DNA of 9,289 bases from Pelotomaculum sp. UBA5255 (GTDB lineage: Bacteria; Bacillota; Desulfotomaculia; Desulfotomaculales; Pelotomaculaceae), in the NCBI GenBank assembly GCA_002408725.1, contig DHTR01000089.1:2770-12058 (forward strand). The letters run 5' to 3'. Positions 1 through 6,945 of the stretch are shown piece after piece. The position numbers were made by a program, and so were the translations under genes. Position 1 is the stretch's first letter; every line of letters begins with the position of its first letter. The notes under the pieces are model-generated. The model had not been told where the DNA came from and made no database searches. It worked only from the letters and a program-made list of their open reading frames with translations.

Positions 1-47
1 TGCTAATAATTTTATACAAGCCATTCAAAATATTTTTGGCGCCCGAC

Positions 48-533
48 TTAAGAACCGCACTCGCCGCCCCGCCCGGTCAGGATATCCAGTCCATGAGGTA
101 GAGCCGGCAGGATGACCTCAAGGCACTCCTGTACGCCTTTGACGCTGCCGGGCAGATTGATAATCAAAGTCCGGTTGCGCACACCGGCAACTGCTCTGGA
201 AAGCATGGCCCGGTTGGTTTTCTTCAGGCTTTCCTGGCGCATGGCCTCGGGCAAGCCGGGCACTTCGCGATCGATGACAGCCAGTGTGGCCTCGGGTGTG
301 TTGTCACGGGGGCTTAAACCGGTGCCTCCGGTGGTCAGGATCAGGTCAACCTTTTCCTTGTCGGACATGTTTACCATCGCTTCCTTGAGAACATCCAGGT
401 CGTCCGGCAGAACCTGATATTTTACCACATCACCCAGCTCTTTAACCATCTCCCGGATCGCCGGACCGCTCTCGTCGATCCGCTCGCCCAGGGAGCCTTT
501 ATCACTTACTGTAATGATCCCTATTTTATACAC
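48..533 (-). CDS. mogA: MogA/MoaB-type molybdopterin adenylyltransferase
   Basis: Cytoplasmic enzyme that adenylylates molybdopterin with ATP, giving the MPT-AMP used by MoeA for metal insertion. The 161-residue length fits a single MogA/MoaB domain. Visible motifs are the N-terminal strand IGIITVSD (4-11), TTGGTGLSPRDNTPEAT (67-83) around the pterin site, SRAVAGVR (112-119) and NLPGS (126-130), all hallmarks of the MoCF_biosynth fold. The start is GTG at 533, with GGAG eight bases upstream. It lies 61 bp downstream of moaC on the same strand, so the two are probably co-transcribed. The 47 bp after the stop hold no clear terminator, so the operon may continue beyond the window. The family is certain; MogA and MoaB homologues cannot be cleanly separated by eye, and the symbol could equally be moaB. 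Confidence 0.93.
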   Translation of the reverse strand: MYKIGIITVSDKGSLGERIDESGPAIREMVKELGDVVKYQVLPDDLDVLKEAMVNMSDKEKVDLILTTGGTGLSPRDNTPEATLAVIDREVPGLPEAMRQESLKKTNRAMLSRAVAGVRNRTLIINLPGSVKGVQECLEVILPALPHGLDILTGRGGECGS

Positions 534-594
534 TTAATTCACTCCTGCCCGGTTCATTTTGCTTTTTAAGTTGTTTGGAAGAACAGGGGGTTTC

Positions 595-1095
595 TCAGTC
601 TACCTCCCAGGCTTTCTCTCCGGCACGCTCAAAGGTGCCGCTCTTGCCCCCGCTCTTATGAACCAGCCTGACCTCACCAATCACCATTTCCCGGTCCACG
701 GCCTTGCACATATCATAAATCGTCAAGCCTGCAACGGATACAGCAGTCAGGGCTTCCATTTCCACGCCGGTCTGCCCGGTCAAACGAACCCTGGCCTCAA
801 TTTCTACCTTGCTCCTAGCTTTGTCGGGGCGGAAAATCACATCAACTCCTGTCAGCATCAAGGGATGACAAAGGGGAATCAGGGTTGCAGTTTTCTTGGC
901 CGCCATAATCCCGGCTATCCTGGCTGTACCAAAAACCTCCCCCTTGGAAACCTTCCCTCCCAGGATTAATTCCAGCGTTTCGGGCCGCATGGTCACTTCG
1001 CCACGGGCTACCGCTTCCCGGCGGGTCGCCTCCTTGCCTCCTACTTCCACCATCCTGGCCTGACCCTGCTCATCCAGGTGGGTCAGATCGCTCAC
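595..1095 (-). CDS. moaC: Cyclic pyranopterin monophosphate synthase MoaC
   Basis: Converts the MoaA product 3',8-cyclo-GTP to cyclic pyranopterin monophosphate (cPMP) in the cytoplasm. With the GTG start at 1095 the protein is 166 residues and its residue numbers fall on the E. coli active-site numbers: K51 in KVSKGEV, H77 in LIPLCHPL (72-79), and D128 and K131 in YDMCKAVDR (127-135). I chose this start because a near-perfect GGAGGAG (1104-1110) sits eight bases upstream. A longer TTG-started reading frame from 1119 would translate through that ribosome site and adds eight residues. It is the first gene of a leftward pair with mogA and is divergent from fdhD, so control of both directions can sit in the 143-bp gap. 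Nothing is missing from the active site. Confidence 0.96.
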   Translation of the reverse strand: MSDLTHLDEQGQARMVEVGGKEATRREAVARGEVTMRPETLELILGGKVSKGEVFGTARIAGIMAAKKTATLIPLCHPLMLTGVDVIFRPDKARSKVEIEARVRLTGQTGVEMEALTAVSVAGLTIYDMCKAVDREMVIGEVRLVHKSGGKSGTFERAGEKAWEVD

Positions 1096-1103
1096 AAAAC
1101 CAA

Positions 1104-1110
1104 CTCCTCC
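1104..1110 (-). promoter_or_regulatory. Shine-Dalgarno of moaC (decides start)
   Basis: Reads GGAGGAG on the minus strand, eight bases before GTG at 1095. It lies inside the longer TTG-started frame and so argues for the shorter moaC. Confidence 0.85.
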
Positions 1111-1129
1111 GTTTTCCAATGCACCAGTC

Positions 1130-1158
1130 TTGTACAGGCTGGCTATTTTGGGTAGAAT
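1130..1158 (+). promoter_or_regulatory. Predicted sigma-A promoter of fdhD
   Basis: TTGTAC at 1130-1135 and TAGAAT at 1153-1158 are separated by exactly 17 bp. The -10 matches TATAAT at five of six positions; the -35 keeps only TTG. It lies about 80 bp before the fdhD start. An imperfect dyad (CCAG...CTGG, 1125-1143) straddles the -35, which could mark regulator binding but is weak. Called by eye. Confidence 0.55.
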
Positions 1159-1225
1159 AAGTCACATGGTAGTATTTCTCTCGTATCACAAAATATCCTT
1201 CGGTGATTTCAAAAAAAGAACACCC

Positions 1226-1232
1226 AGAGGTG
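1226..1232 (+). promoter_or_regulatory. Shine-Dalgarno of fdhD (decides start)
   Basis: AGAGGTG lies six bases upstream of ATG 1239. This favours that ATG over the upstream in-frame GTG at 1203, which has no comparable site before it. Confidence 0.75.
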
Positions 1233-1238
1233 AAATAC

Positions 1239-2039
1239 ATGTCAACTATTGACGAAAAAAGCAGCCAGTTGCCCATTATCCGGTTTAGAAAGGGTTCGTT
1301 TTCTGACGGAGACGACACTGTGGTCAGGGAATCAACACTCACCCTGTTTTTAAATGGTCGTGAACTGGTGAATCTGGTCTGCTCACCGGGTGAAATAAAA
1401 GAGCTGGCGGTGGGGTTTTTATGTTCAGAGGGCTTGCTAAAGAAGCGGGAGGACCTGAGGCATATTGAAACCTACTCAGAGAAAGGGCTGGCCCGGATTG
1501 AGATTACCGAAACTGCCCCGACCGGAGAAAAGCTGCTGAGTCACTATCTTGCCAGTGGCTGCGGGCGAGGCCGAACATCTTTTCACTTTTTAAAAGACAC
1601 ACACGGAATTCTCCCGGTTGGATCGAACCTACGGATAACACCCCGGGAGCTATTCTCTCTTAGCGACGAGCTGGAAAGGCGCTCTCTCCTCTTTATTAAG
1701 ACCGGCGGCGCCCACAGCGCCGCGCTCTGCACCAGGAATGAAGTCGTTGTATATTACGAAGACATCGGACGCCACAATGCCGTCGATAAAATCTTCGGAC
1801 ACTGCTTCCTGGAGGGAATTTCTTTCGTTGACAAACTTCTTGTCTTCAGTGGTCGCATTTCCTCTGAAATCCTGAGCAAGATAATCAAAATGGGCGTACC
1901 TATGATTATATCCCGCTCGGCTCCAACGGAGCTGACCGTAAAACTGGCGAAGGAACTGGGGATCACCGTTGTAGGCTTCGCCCGGGAGGGCCGCCTGAAT
2001 ATATACACCCACCCGGAAAGAGTAACCGGCAGCGTCTAG
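1239..2039 (+). CDS. fdhD: Formate dehydrogenase accessory sulfurtransferase FdhD
   Basis: FdhD moves sulfur from a cysteine desulfurase to the Mo/W-bis-pterin cofactor and inserts it into formate dehydrogenase; it acts in the cytoplasm. The chosen ATG gives 266 residues (E. coli has about 277). Family signatures are visible: SPGEIKELAVGFLCSEG near residues 49-65, TGGAHSAALC, EDIGRHNAVDKIFG, FSGRISSEI, and the C-terminal IISRSAPTELTVKLA followed by GFAREGRLNIYT. The sulfur-relay segment reads SGCGRG with Cys at 108, so the second Cys of the E. coli CxxC is Gly here. It is the only long plus-strand gene, divergent from moaC and convergent with the moeA operon. Its presence implies a formate dehydrogenase elsewhere in the genome, since none is in the window. 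Confidence 0.96.
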   Translation: MSTIDEKSSQLPIIRFRKGSFSDGDDTVVRESTLTLFLNGRELVNLVCSPGEIKELAVGFLCSEGLLKKREDLRHIETYSEKGLARIEITETAPTGEKLLSHYLASGCGRGRTSFHFLKDTHGILPVGSNLRITPRELFSLSDELERRSLLFIKTGGAHSAALCTRNEVVVYYEDIGRHNAVDKIFGHCFLEGISFVDKLLVFSGRISSEILSKIIKMGVPMIISRSAPTELTVKLAKELGITVVGFAREGRLNIYTHPERVTGSV

Positions 2040-2068
2040 TTTATAAAATAAATTACTTCGAAACAAAT

Positions 2069-2094
2069 GCGGGATGTCAGAACTGACATCCCGC
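2069..2094. terminator. Inverted repeat between convergent genes, likely bidirectional terminator
   Basis: GCGGGATGTCAG (2069-2080) and its exact complement (2083-2094) are separated by AA, so an 11-bp stem with a GAAC tetraloop forms readily. It lies 30 bp after the fdhD stop and 30 bp after the moeA-PBP stop on the other strand. No long T run follows on the plus strand; on the minus strand ATTTGTTT follows, a partial U-tract. The position makes a shared terminator the simplest reading. Confidence 0.75.
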
Positions 2095-2123
2095 GTTACA
2101 ACTAATATTAAGATTAGGATTCG

Positions 2124-4046
2124 TCAGCTCCGCCACATCACCTTGCCGCAGTCACGAAGGTCGTAGCCGCCCAGTTTTTGCACTTCCTCTCGGAATTCCG
2201 GCATGGCCATGACCTCCAGGAGTCTCTTGATATAAGGAGTATCCCAATATTCAGCCGGGATGCAGAGATCGTAGCGCTCCTCCACGATGCGGATAAAGTC
2301 CAGTCCGAGGGCCACGGCGGCGGCCCTTATGCCCATTCCGGCGTCTGCTGCGCCGGCCTTGACCGCTGCGGCTACACCCATATGCGTGTATTCTTCATAT
2401 TCATACCCGTGAATATGATCCGGATCAATGGCCTTCTCCCGGAGGTAATAGTCAAGTAGGATCCGGGTGCCGGCGCCGCGCTGGCGGTTGACATAAGTGT
2501 ATCCCTGCCGGGTCATGTCCTCCAGGCCGCGGATGCCCCTGGGATTGCCCTTCGCCAGGATTAACCCCTGCTCCCGGTGCACCAGGTTGACCAGGACCAC
2601 GTCCCGGCCGGAAAGCAACCTCTGGATGTAGGAAACGTTGTATTCCCCGGTTTCCTCGTCCAACAGGTGCGTCCCGGCGCAGTGAGCCTCACCCCGCTTC
2701 AAAGCTGAAAGCCCCCCGAAGCTGCCCACATGGGCCGAGGAAAGGGTGGCTACGGGATATTTCTGCCGCAAAAAATTAGCCAAAACGTCCAGGGCAAGAT
2801 CATGGCTACCGATAATCACGGTAGTTTCCTCGATTTCCTCCGGGGTCCGGAACAATTCAACCATTACAGTTTCTCCGGTGTTATAGCCTTCCGACAGGCG
2901 GGGTACCCGGATCATTCCGTCAGCCCGCACCAGGGACATCAGAACACCTGCCCCCCGGGAAATTGGTGTGGCAATTATCTTTTCGCCCACCTTACCGAGT
3001 TTAACCCGGATAAACTCCTCCATGCCCAGGTTTGAAAAAAGTTTCCTGGAAACAGTAGCTTCGATCATATACGGTTCAGGCGGCACGACGCCCATTTTTT
3101 GAAATACAAGTGGTTTGACAAAAAGATCTAGACTTATGTAGGCTGACACTGGGTAGCCCGGCACACCCACCACGGGCTTACCGTTAACCTCCCCGAGGAT
3201 GACCGGCTTGCCCGGCTTGGTGGCCACCCCGTGGACCAGCACCTTTCCCAGGGAGCGAATTGCTTCAGCAGTAAAGTCCTCGCTGCCGGCCGACGAGCCG
3301 GCATTGACCAAAACAAGATCTGCTTCCTCAACGGCAGCCGCAACGGATGCTTTCACGCTTTCGAAATCATCAATGGTTATTTCCTTGCGCAGGGCGATGG
3401 CGCCCCATTGCTCCACCACGGCCCCCAGCATACGGGAATTATACTCAATGATGTCCCCGGGCTTTAAATCCGCACCGGGCTGCACTAGTTCGGTTCCCGT
3501 GGGCAGCAGCGCCACAACAGGGCGGGGATAAACGTAAAGGTGGCTGACACCGCTGGCCAGAAAAGCGCCTATATCAACAGGCCTGACCCTGTGGTTTGAG
3601 GGTAGGACCATTTCCGTGGCAACCACATCCTCCCCCACAACGCGAACGTACTGCCAGGGAGCAACGGCTTGAATAATCTCGATGATGTCAGGTTGCACAT
3701 AATGGATATCCTCAATCATAATCACGGCGTCGGTGCCATCCGGCAGGGGATCACCAGTGTCCACAGGAACTGCCTCCTGGCCTACCTTGAGCTGCTTTGG
3801 CGTTGTCTCGGAGGCCCCATGTGTATCAGAGGACCGCACGGCCATCCCGTCCATCGAGGAAGCGTGATAGTGAGGAGATGAAATCCGGGCATAGACCGGC
3901 GCCGCGGTAATTCTGCCCAGGGCGTTTTCTGCGGAAACCCGTTCAGGCCGGCCGGGACTGAGCGCCCCGAGTTCCTTCAGGTATCCGAGAAATCGCTCAA
4001 GTGCTTCTTCCCAGGGAAGGTCGTCCAGGTAAACCTTTCTTTTCAT
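2124..4046 (-). CDS. MoeA molybdopterin molybdenumtransferase fused to PBP-like domain
   Basis: A 640-residue fusion. Residues 1 to about 400 are a full MoeA: SSMDGMAVR (63-71, D66), TGTEL (183-187), NAGSSAGSEDF (248-258), KPGKP (277-281) and GVPGYPVSAY (294-303), plus the C-terminal barrel. MoeA hydrolyses MPT-AMP and inserts molybdate or tungstate. Residues about 408-640 resemble the PBP-like domain attached to MoeA proteins in many anaerobes and archaea (SHDLALD 414-420, GSFGGLSAL 441-449, RGEAHCAGTHLLD 451-463, QRGAGTRILLDYY 522-534). There is no signal peptide, so this domain acts inside the cell, perhaps binding oxyanion or pterin; its ligand is unknown. ATG 4046 was chosen because TGAGGT (4055-4060) lies eight bases upstream; GTG at 4061 overlaps that site. 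It begins 21 bp after the first moeA and is the last gene of the operon. The usual GDEL of MoeA reads GTEL here, unlike its neighbour. Confidence 0.93.
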   Translation of the reverse strand: MKRKVYLDDLPWEEALERFLGYLKELGALSPGRPERVSAENALGRITAAPVYARISSPHYHASSMDGMAVRSSDTHGASETTPKQLKVGQEAVPVDTGDPLPDGTDAVIMIEDIHYVQPDIIEIIQAVAPWQYVRVVGEDVVATEMVLPSNHRVRPVDIGAFLASGVSHLYVYPRPVVALLPTGTELVQPGADLKPGDIIEYNSRMLGAVVEQWGAIALRKEITIDDFESVKASVAAAVEEADLVLVNAGSSAGSEDFTAEAIRSLGKVLVHGVATKPGKPVILGEVNGKPVVGVPGYPVSAYISLDLFVKPLVFQKMGVVPPEPYMIEATVSRKLFSNLGMEEFIRVKLGKVGEKIIATPISRGAGVLMSLVRADGMIRVPRLSEGYNTGETVMVELFRTPEEIEETTVIIGSHDLALDVLANFLRQKYPVATLSSAHVGSFGGLSALKRGEAHCAGTHLLDEETGEYNVSYIQRLLSGRDVVLVNLVHREQGLILAKGNPRGIRGLEDMTRQGYTYVNRQRGAGTRILLDYYLREKAIDPDHIHGYEYEEYTHMGVAAAVKAGAADAGMGIRAAAVALGLDFIRIVEERYDLCIPAEYWDTPYIKRLLEVMAMPEFREEVQKLGGYDLRDCGKVMWRS

Positions 4047-4067
4047 AAACCGATACCTCACAATTAC

Positions 4068-5309
4068 TCAAATAAGTTTAACATTGATCGTTTCCCCGGC
4101 CTCAACACCTTCTTTGCCGACAGGAATGCGAGCAAGACCATCAGCTTTAACCATCGTCCCGATCAGCCCGGACTTGCCGAGCACCGGCTCTGCATAAAGC
4201 TGACCCTCGCAGTGGGATAGCTTGACCCGGATAAAATCCAAACGGCCCGCAGCCGAGCGCAAGCTGCGGGTAATGATTGCCCGGAGAGGGAATTCCATCT
4301 GAATTTCCTCCGGGTTGACGGGATAGCTGCCCTTCTGCAACAGGGGCGCAACCATCAAATCAAACACAACCATAGCCGAGGCCGGATGGCCCGGCAGGCC
4401 GAAGACCGGCTTGTTTCCGACCACAGCCCCCACAGCGGGCTTGCCTGGTTTTATGGAGAGGCCATGAAAAAGCACCCCCGGTTCCCCCATAGAGCTGATC
4501 ACCTTTGAGGCAACATCCCTTGTGCCAACCGAGCTTCCCCCGGACAGAAGCGCCATCTCGTTTTCCCCCAGGCACTGCTCCAAGGCACCTTTTAAACTAG
4601 CTTCGTTGTCCCTAATAATCCCGTACAGGCGGGGCTCCCCACCGCAAGACATCACCGCCCCATACAGGGTATAGGAGTTGATGTCCCTGACTTGCCCAAG
4701 TGCGGGACACTGATCAGGACTGACCAATTCGTCCCCGGTGGAGATAATTCCCACCCTGACGGGAAGTAAAACCTCCACTTCCATTGCACCTACCGAAGAG
4801 AGCAAACCAAGGTCCTGGGGCCGGATCCGGTGACCCGCCGGCAGCGCAACCACACCTTCTGAAATATCCTCTCCCCTGCGGACCACGTTTTCTCCCGGGG
4901 CTACCGGCCTGGTGATTCCAATGGTGCGCTTGTCCAACTCTTCAGTATATTCAACAATAACCACGGCGTCCGCACCGGCAGGCAACATCCCGCCGGTGGC
5001 AATACGCCAGGACTGTCCCGTTTTTACCTCACCCTGGGGCGCCCGGCCCATGTGCACCTCGCCGCAGACGTCCACATAGGCAGGCATTCCCTCACTGGCG
5101 CCATAAGTGTCTCTCGCCCGCACTGCGTATCCATCCATCGTGGAGCGATTAAAACCAGGCACATCTTGGACGGCGGTCACATCCTCAGCAAGGCAGCGCC
5201 CAAGACTTTCCAGCAGGGGCACTTTCAGCCCTGGCCTTTTTTGCGGCAAGTGCTCACTCAGGATCGACCTCGCAGCTTCAACAGTAAAAACCCTAAAAAG
5301 TTCGGCCAA
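4068..5309 (-). CDS. moeA: Molybdopterin molybdenumtransferase MoeA
   Basis: A stand-alone 413-residue MoeA, which inserts Mo or W into adenylylated molybdopterin. Motifs align with E. coli numbering at the start: RSTMDGYAVRARDT (55-68) places the catalytic Asp at 59. STGDELVSP (190-198), SGGSSVGTRD (256-265), KPGKP (287-291) and GLPGHPASAM (304-313) follow, then the C-terminal beta-barrel ending INVKLI. The start is TTG at 5309, supported by GAGGTG (5316-5321) six bases upstream; no in-frame ATG is better placed. It sits directly before the MoeA-PBP fusion and after the small gene at 5342-5521. It is the canonical member of the pair, keeping GDEL and SVG motifs that the fusion has changed. 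Which metal each paralogue prefers cannot be read from the sequence. Confidence 0.96.
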   Translation of the reverse strand: MAELFRVFTVEAARSILSEHLPQKRPGLKVPLLESLGRCLAEDVTAVQDVPGFNRSTMDGYAVRARDTYGASEGMPAYVDVCGEVHMGRAPQGEVKTGQSWRIATGGMLPAGADAVVIVEYTEELDKRTIGITRPVAPGENVVRRGEDISEGVVALPAGHRIRPQDLGLLSSVGAMEVEVLLPVRVGIISTGDELVSPDQCPALGQVRDINSYTLYGAVMSCGGEPRLYGIIRDNEASLKGALEQCLGENEMALLSGGSSVGTRDVASKVISSMGEPGVLFHGLSIKPGKPAVGAVVGNKPVFGLPGHPASAMVVFDLMVAPLLQKGSYPVNPEEIQMEFPLRAIITRSLRSAAGRLDFIRVKLSHCEGQLYAEPVLGKSGLIGTMVKADGLARIPVGKEGVEAGETINVKLI

Positions 5310-5341
5310 TTAGTACACCTCGTTCATCTACTGCTAGTCCC

Positions 5342-5521
5342 CTAAAAACAACCCAGTTCGCAGGATTTAATCTTAATTTTCAGGTTATCAGCAGCCTCCC
5401 CCACAACCCGGTTCGGCACCTTGAATTCTGTAGCCAGCTTTCTGGCTACAGTGCAACTAATTTTTCCGTCCTTTGCTGCCTCCTTGATCGCCTCCAAAAT
5501 TTCCGGGGATATTTCTGCCAT
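5342..5521 (-). CDS. Small 59-residue Cys-containing conserved-looking protein, function unknown
   Basis: I do not recognise a named family. ATG 5521 to TAG 5342 encodes 59 residues, starting MAEISPEILEAIKEAAK and ending KIKIKSCELGCF. The middle, with CTVARKLATEF followed by VPNRVVGEAADNL, has the helix-turn-helix-like spacing of a small folded domain; the acidic/basic heptad pattern suggests two or three helices. Cysteines are at 23, 54 and 58, the last two in a CX3C near the extreme C-terminus, which could bind a metal. It fits the operon tightly: 88 bp after moeB and 32 bp before moeA, same strand. The ribosome site is modest (AAAGAG about ten bases upstream). The tail is not the Gly-Gly of a MoaD/ThiS sulfur carrier, so it should not be taken for the partner of the neighbouring E1-like enzyme. 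It may be a cofactor-handling or regulatory protein. Confidence 0.78.
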   Translation of the reverse strand: MAEISPEILEAIKEAAKDGKISCTVARKLATEFKVPNRVVGEAADNLKIKIKSCELGCF

Positions 5522-5609
5522 TATTAATCAACTCTTTTCTTGCACTTATTTACTTAAAATCTATTTAATCGTGAATTTAATGCTTTTAAGATCGGATTCG
5601 ACAATAACA

Positions 5610-6374
5610 TTAACGGTAGCCGGAGCATTCCGGGCAGGCAGGGTCCCTTTCAACCGGTACTTCGCAGAACCTGGCGGAAAGGGCGTCATAGACAAGGATA
5701 CGCCCCACCAAAAGCTCTCCCGTGCCCAGGATGAAGCGCAACGCTTCGGCAGCCTGGAGCACCCCGATAACCCCTGCAACCGCGCCTAGTATTCCCACTT
5801 CTGAAGTTGTAGGCGCATCCGGAGGGGGTTCTCCCCGAAAAATGCACCTGAAGCAGGGGCCCTTTCCCGGTATAACGGTAAAAGCCTGGCCCGCCCAGGC
5901 CAGAACACCGCCATAAACAAACGGCTTGTTCATTTTCAGACAAGCCTCATTGATGATGTGCCGAGAGGGGATATTATCCGTACAGTCAATAATAAAATCA
6001 TAATTCTTAATTATGTCCGCTGCGCTGTCCCGACGAAACGTTTCCTGGTAAATGTCCAGCTTCAAATCCGGGTTAAGGGCTTTTAGCTTCTCCCCGGCAG
6101 AAATGACTTTCGGTCGCCCGAGGTCCGGCATAGCATGCAGGATCTGGCGCTGGAGGTTGGACAGGGAGACCGTGTCACTGTCAACCAGCCCAATCCGGCC
6201 GATCCCGGCGGCGGCAAGATAAAAGGCAACCGGTGAGCCAAGGCCGCCCGCCCCAACCTGCAAGACCGAGGCGCGGAAAAGCCTTTCCTGACCTTCAGTT
6301 CCGACACCGGCTAACTGTATGTTTCGCTTGTAGCGCTGAGCCTGTTCAGCGTTTAAACCGCCCGTAGATGGCAT
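5610..6374 (-). CDS. moeB: MoeB/ThiF/HesA-family E1-like adenylyltransferase
   Basis: E1-like enzyme that adenylylates the C-terminal Gly-Gly of a ubiquitin-like sulfur carrier (MoaD for molybdopterin synthase). At 254 residues it is a single ThiF domain without the C-terminal rhodanese domain of eukaryotic MOCS3. Motifs: RYKRNI (14-19), nucleotide loop GAGGLGSP (41-48), VDSDTVSLSNLQRQ (64-77, with D65 and R76), K89, and DCTDN (130-134). Two zinc-binding pairs are seen, CFRC (174-177) and CPEC (247-250). At the position of the conserved Cys of E. coli MoeB and ThiF (TCVEAG / NCRTAG), this protein has PTTSEVG, that is Thr190. No moaD or thiS lies next to it. ATG at 6374 has AAGGGG seven bases upstream. 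A ThiF or HesA role cannot be excluded; the operon favours moeB. Confidence 0.88.
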   Translation of the reverse strand: MPSTGGLNAEQAQRYKRNIQLAGVGTEGQERLFRASVLQVGAGGLGSPVAFYLAAAGIGRIGLVDSDTVSLSNLQRQILHAMPDLGRPKVISAGEKLKALNPDLKLDIYQETFRRDSAADIIKNYDFIIDCTDNIPSRHIINEACLKMNKPFVYGGVLAWAGQAFTVIPGKGPCFRCIFRGEPPPDAPTTSEVGILGAVAGVIGVLQAAEALRFILGTGELLVGRILVYDALSARFCEVPVERDPACPECSGYR

Positions 6375-6395
6375 TATGAAACCCCTTTTCCGGCG

Positions 6396-6830
6396 CTATG
6401 AGATAACCTCGACCGCATCCCCAACCTTGACCGAGCCACCGGCAAGAACGCGGATGAAGATGCCCTCCCGGGGCATTACACAGTCGCCGGCCTGTTCGAA
6501 TATGGCGCAGCGCTTGTGACACTCCTTGCCGATCTGGGTAACCTCTCCCACTGCCATACCCCCAATTTTTAGGCGGCTGCCCAGCGGAAGGCTGGCCAGA
6601 TCAATCCCTTCTGTGGTCAGGTTTTCAGCAAAGTCACCGGCTCCGACATCCAGGCCCTTAGACCGCATTTTTTCGATGCTTTCAAGGGCCAGGAGGCTCA
6701 CCTGGCGGTGCCAGGGGCCTGCATGAGCGTCATCCTGCAGGCCGTGCTCCTCAACCAGCAGGCCTTCTCCGACATCTTTCTTGCGCATCCCTTTTTTTGC
6801 GCTGGCACATACTGCTTTTATTATACCCAT
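6396..6830 (-). CDS. MOSC-domain protein
   Basis: A stand-alone 144-residue MOSC domain, a beta-strand fold also found at the C-terminus of Moco sulfurases and in YiiM/mARC proteins, and thought to hold pterin cofactor or transfer sulfur. Visible features: GLLVEEHGLQDDAHAG (23-38), the RQVSLLA strand (42-48), GDFAENL (65-71), LPLGSRLKIG (81-90) and the family core GKECHKRCAIF (101-111) with C104 and C108, plus C117. In Firmicutes Moco clusters MOSC domains occur alone or fused to MogA; here it is alone. ATG 6830 was chosen because AGAAAGGATG lies about eight bases upstream and the domain begins at once. The frame is open further, to TTG 6977, but that stretch is not MOSC-like. It lies 21 bp before moeB and after a 151-bp leader behind moaA. 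The exact substrate is unknown. Confidence 0.9.
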   Translation of the reverse strand: MGIIKAVCASAKKGMRKKDVGEGLLVEEHGLQDDAHAGPWHRQVSLLALESIEKMRSKGLDVGAGDFAENLTTEGIDLASLPLGSRLKIGGMAVGEVTQIGKECHKRCAIFEQAGDCVMPREGIFIRVLAGGSVKVGDAVEVIS

Positions 6831-6864
6831 GAATAAAACATCCTTTCTACAGATAGTGAGAAAA

Positions 6865-6945
6865 GCTCCCAACAACTCACGCCCAAACAAACGTAAAGCT
6901 CTGCGCAGGCTATAACAGCCTGCGCATAAAACAAACGATAGGAGC
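6865..6945 (-). promoter_or_regulatory. Structured leader between moaA and MOSC gene
   Basis: The 151-bp gap contains a perfect 10-bp stem TGCGCAGGCT (6902-6911) with its complement (6917-6926) and a 5-base loop. Outside it, GCTCC (6865-6869) can pair with GGAGC (6941-6945), and GTGAG (6856-6860) can pair with CTCAC (6876-6880); the last two pairings exclude each other when nested. A 9-bp direct repeat AAACAAACG (6885-6893 and 6929-6937) flanks the stem. No T run follows the stem on either strand, so an intrinsic terminator is unlikely. An RNA processing or stability element, or a cis-regulatory RNA, are the alternatives. I could not match it to a known riboswitch class. Confidence 0.45.

Noticed and set aside
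559..969. Plus-strand open frame across moaC
   Set aside because: Antisense shadow of a gene whose active-site residues are all intact; no ribosome site.
1650..2066. Minus-strand open frame across fdhD
   Set aside because: Antisense shadow of fdhD; composition unlike a real protein and it would run through the shared terminator region.
5342..5521. Small gene as MoaD or ThiS partner of MoeB
   Set aside because: Length is near but the C-terminus is LGCF, not Gly-Gly, and no ubiquitin-like strand pattern is visible.
5561..5609. Frame after moeB ending ESDLKSIKFTIK, or an 18-residue ATG frame overlapping the moeB stop, as a small gene or moaD remnant
   Set aside because: The first has no start codon outside moeB and no Gly-Gly end; the second is only 18 residues without recognisable features.
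6902..6926. Intrinsic terminator after moaA
   Set aside because: The stem is strong but no T run follows on either strand, and the downstream genes look co-transcribed.
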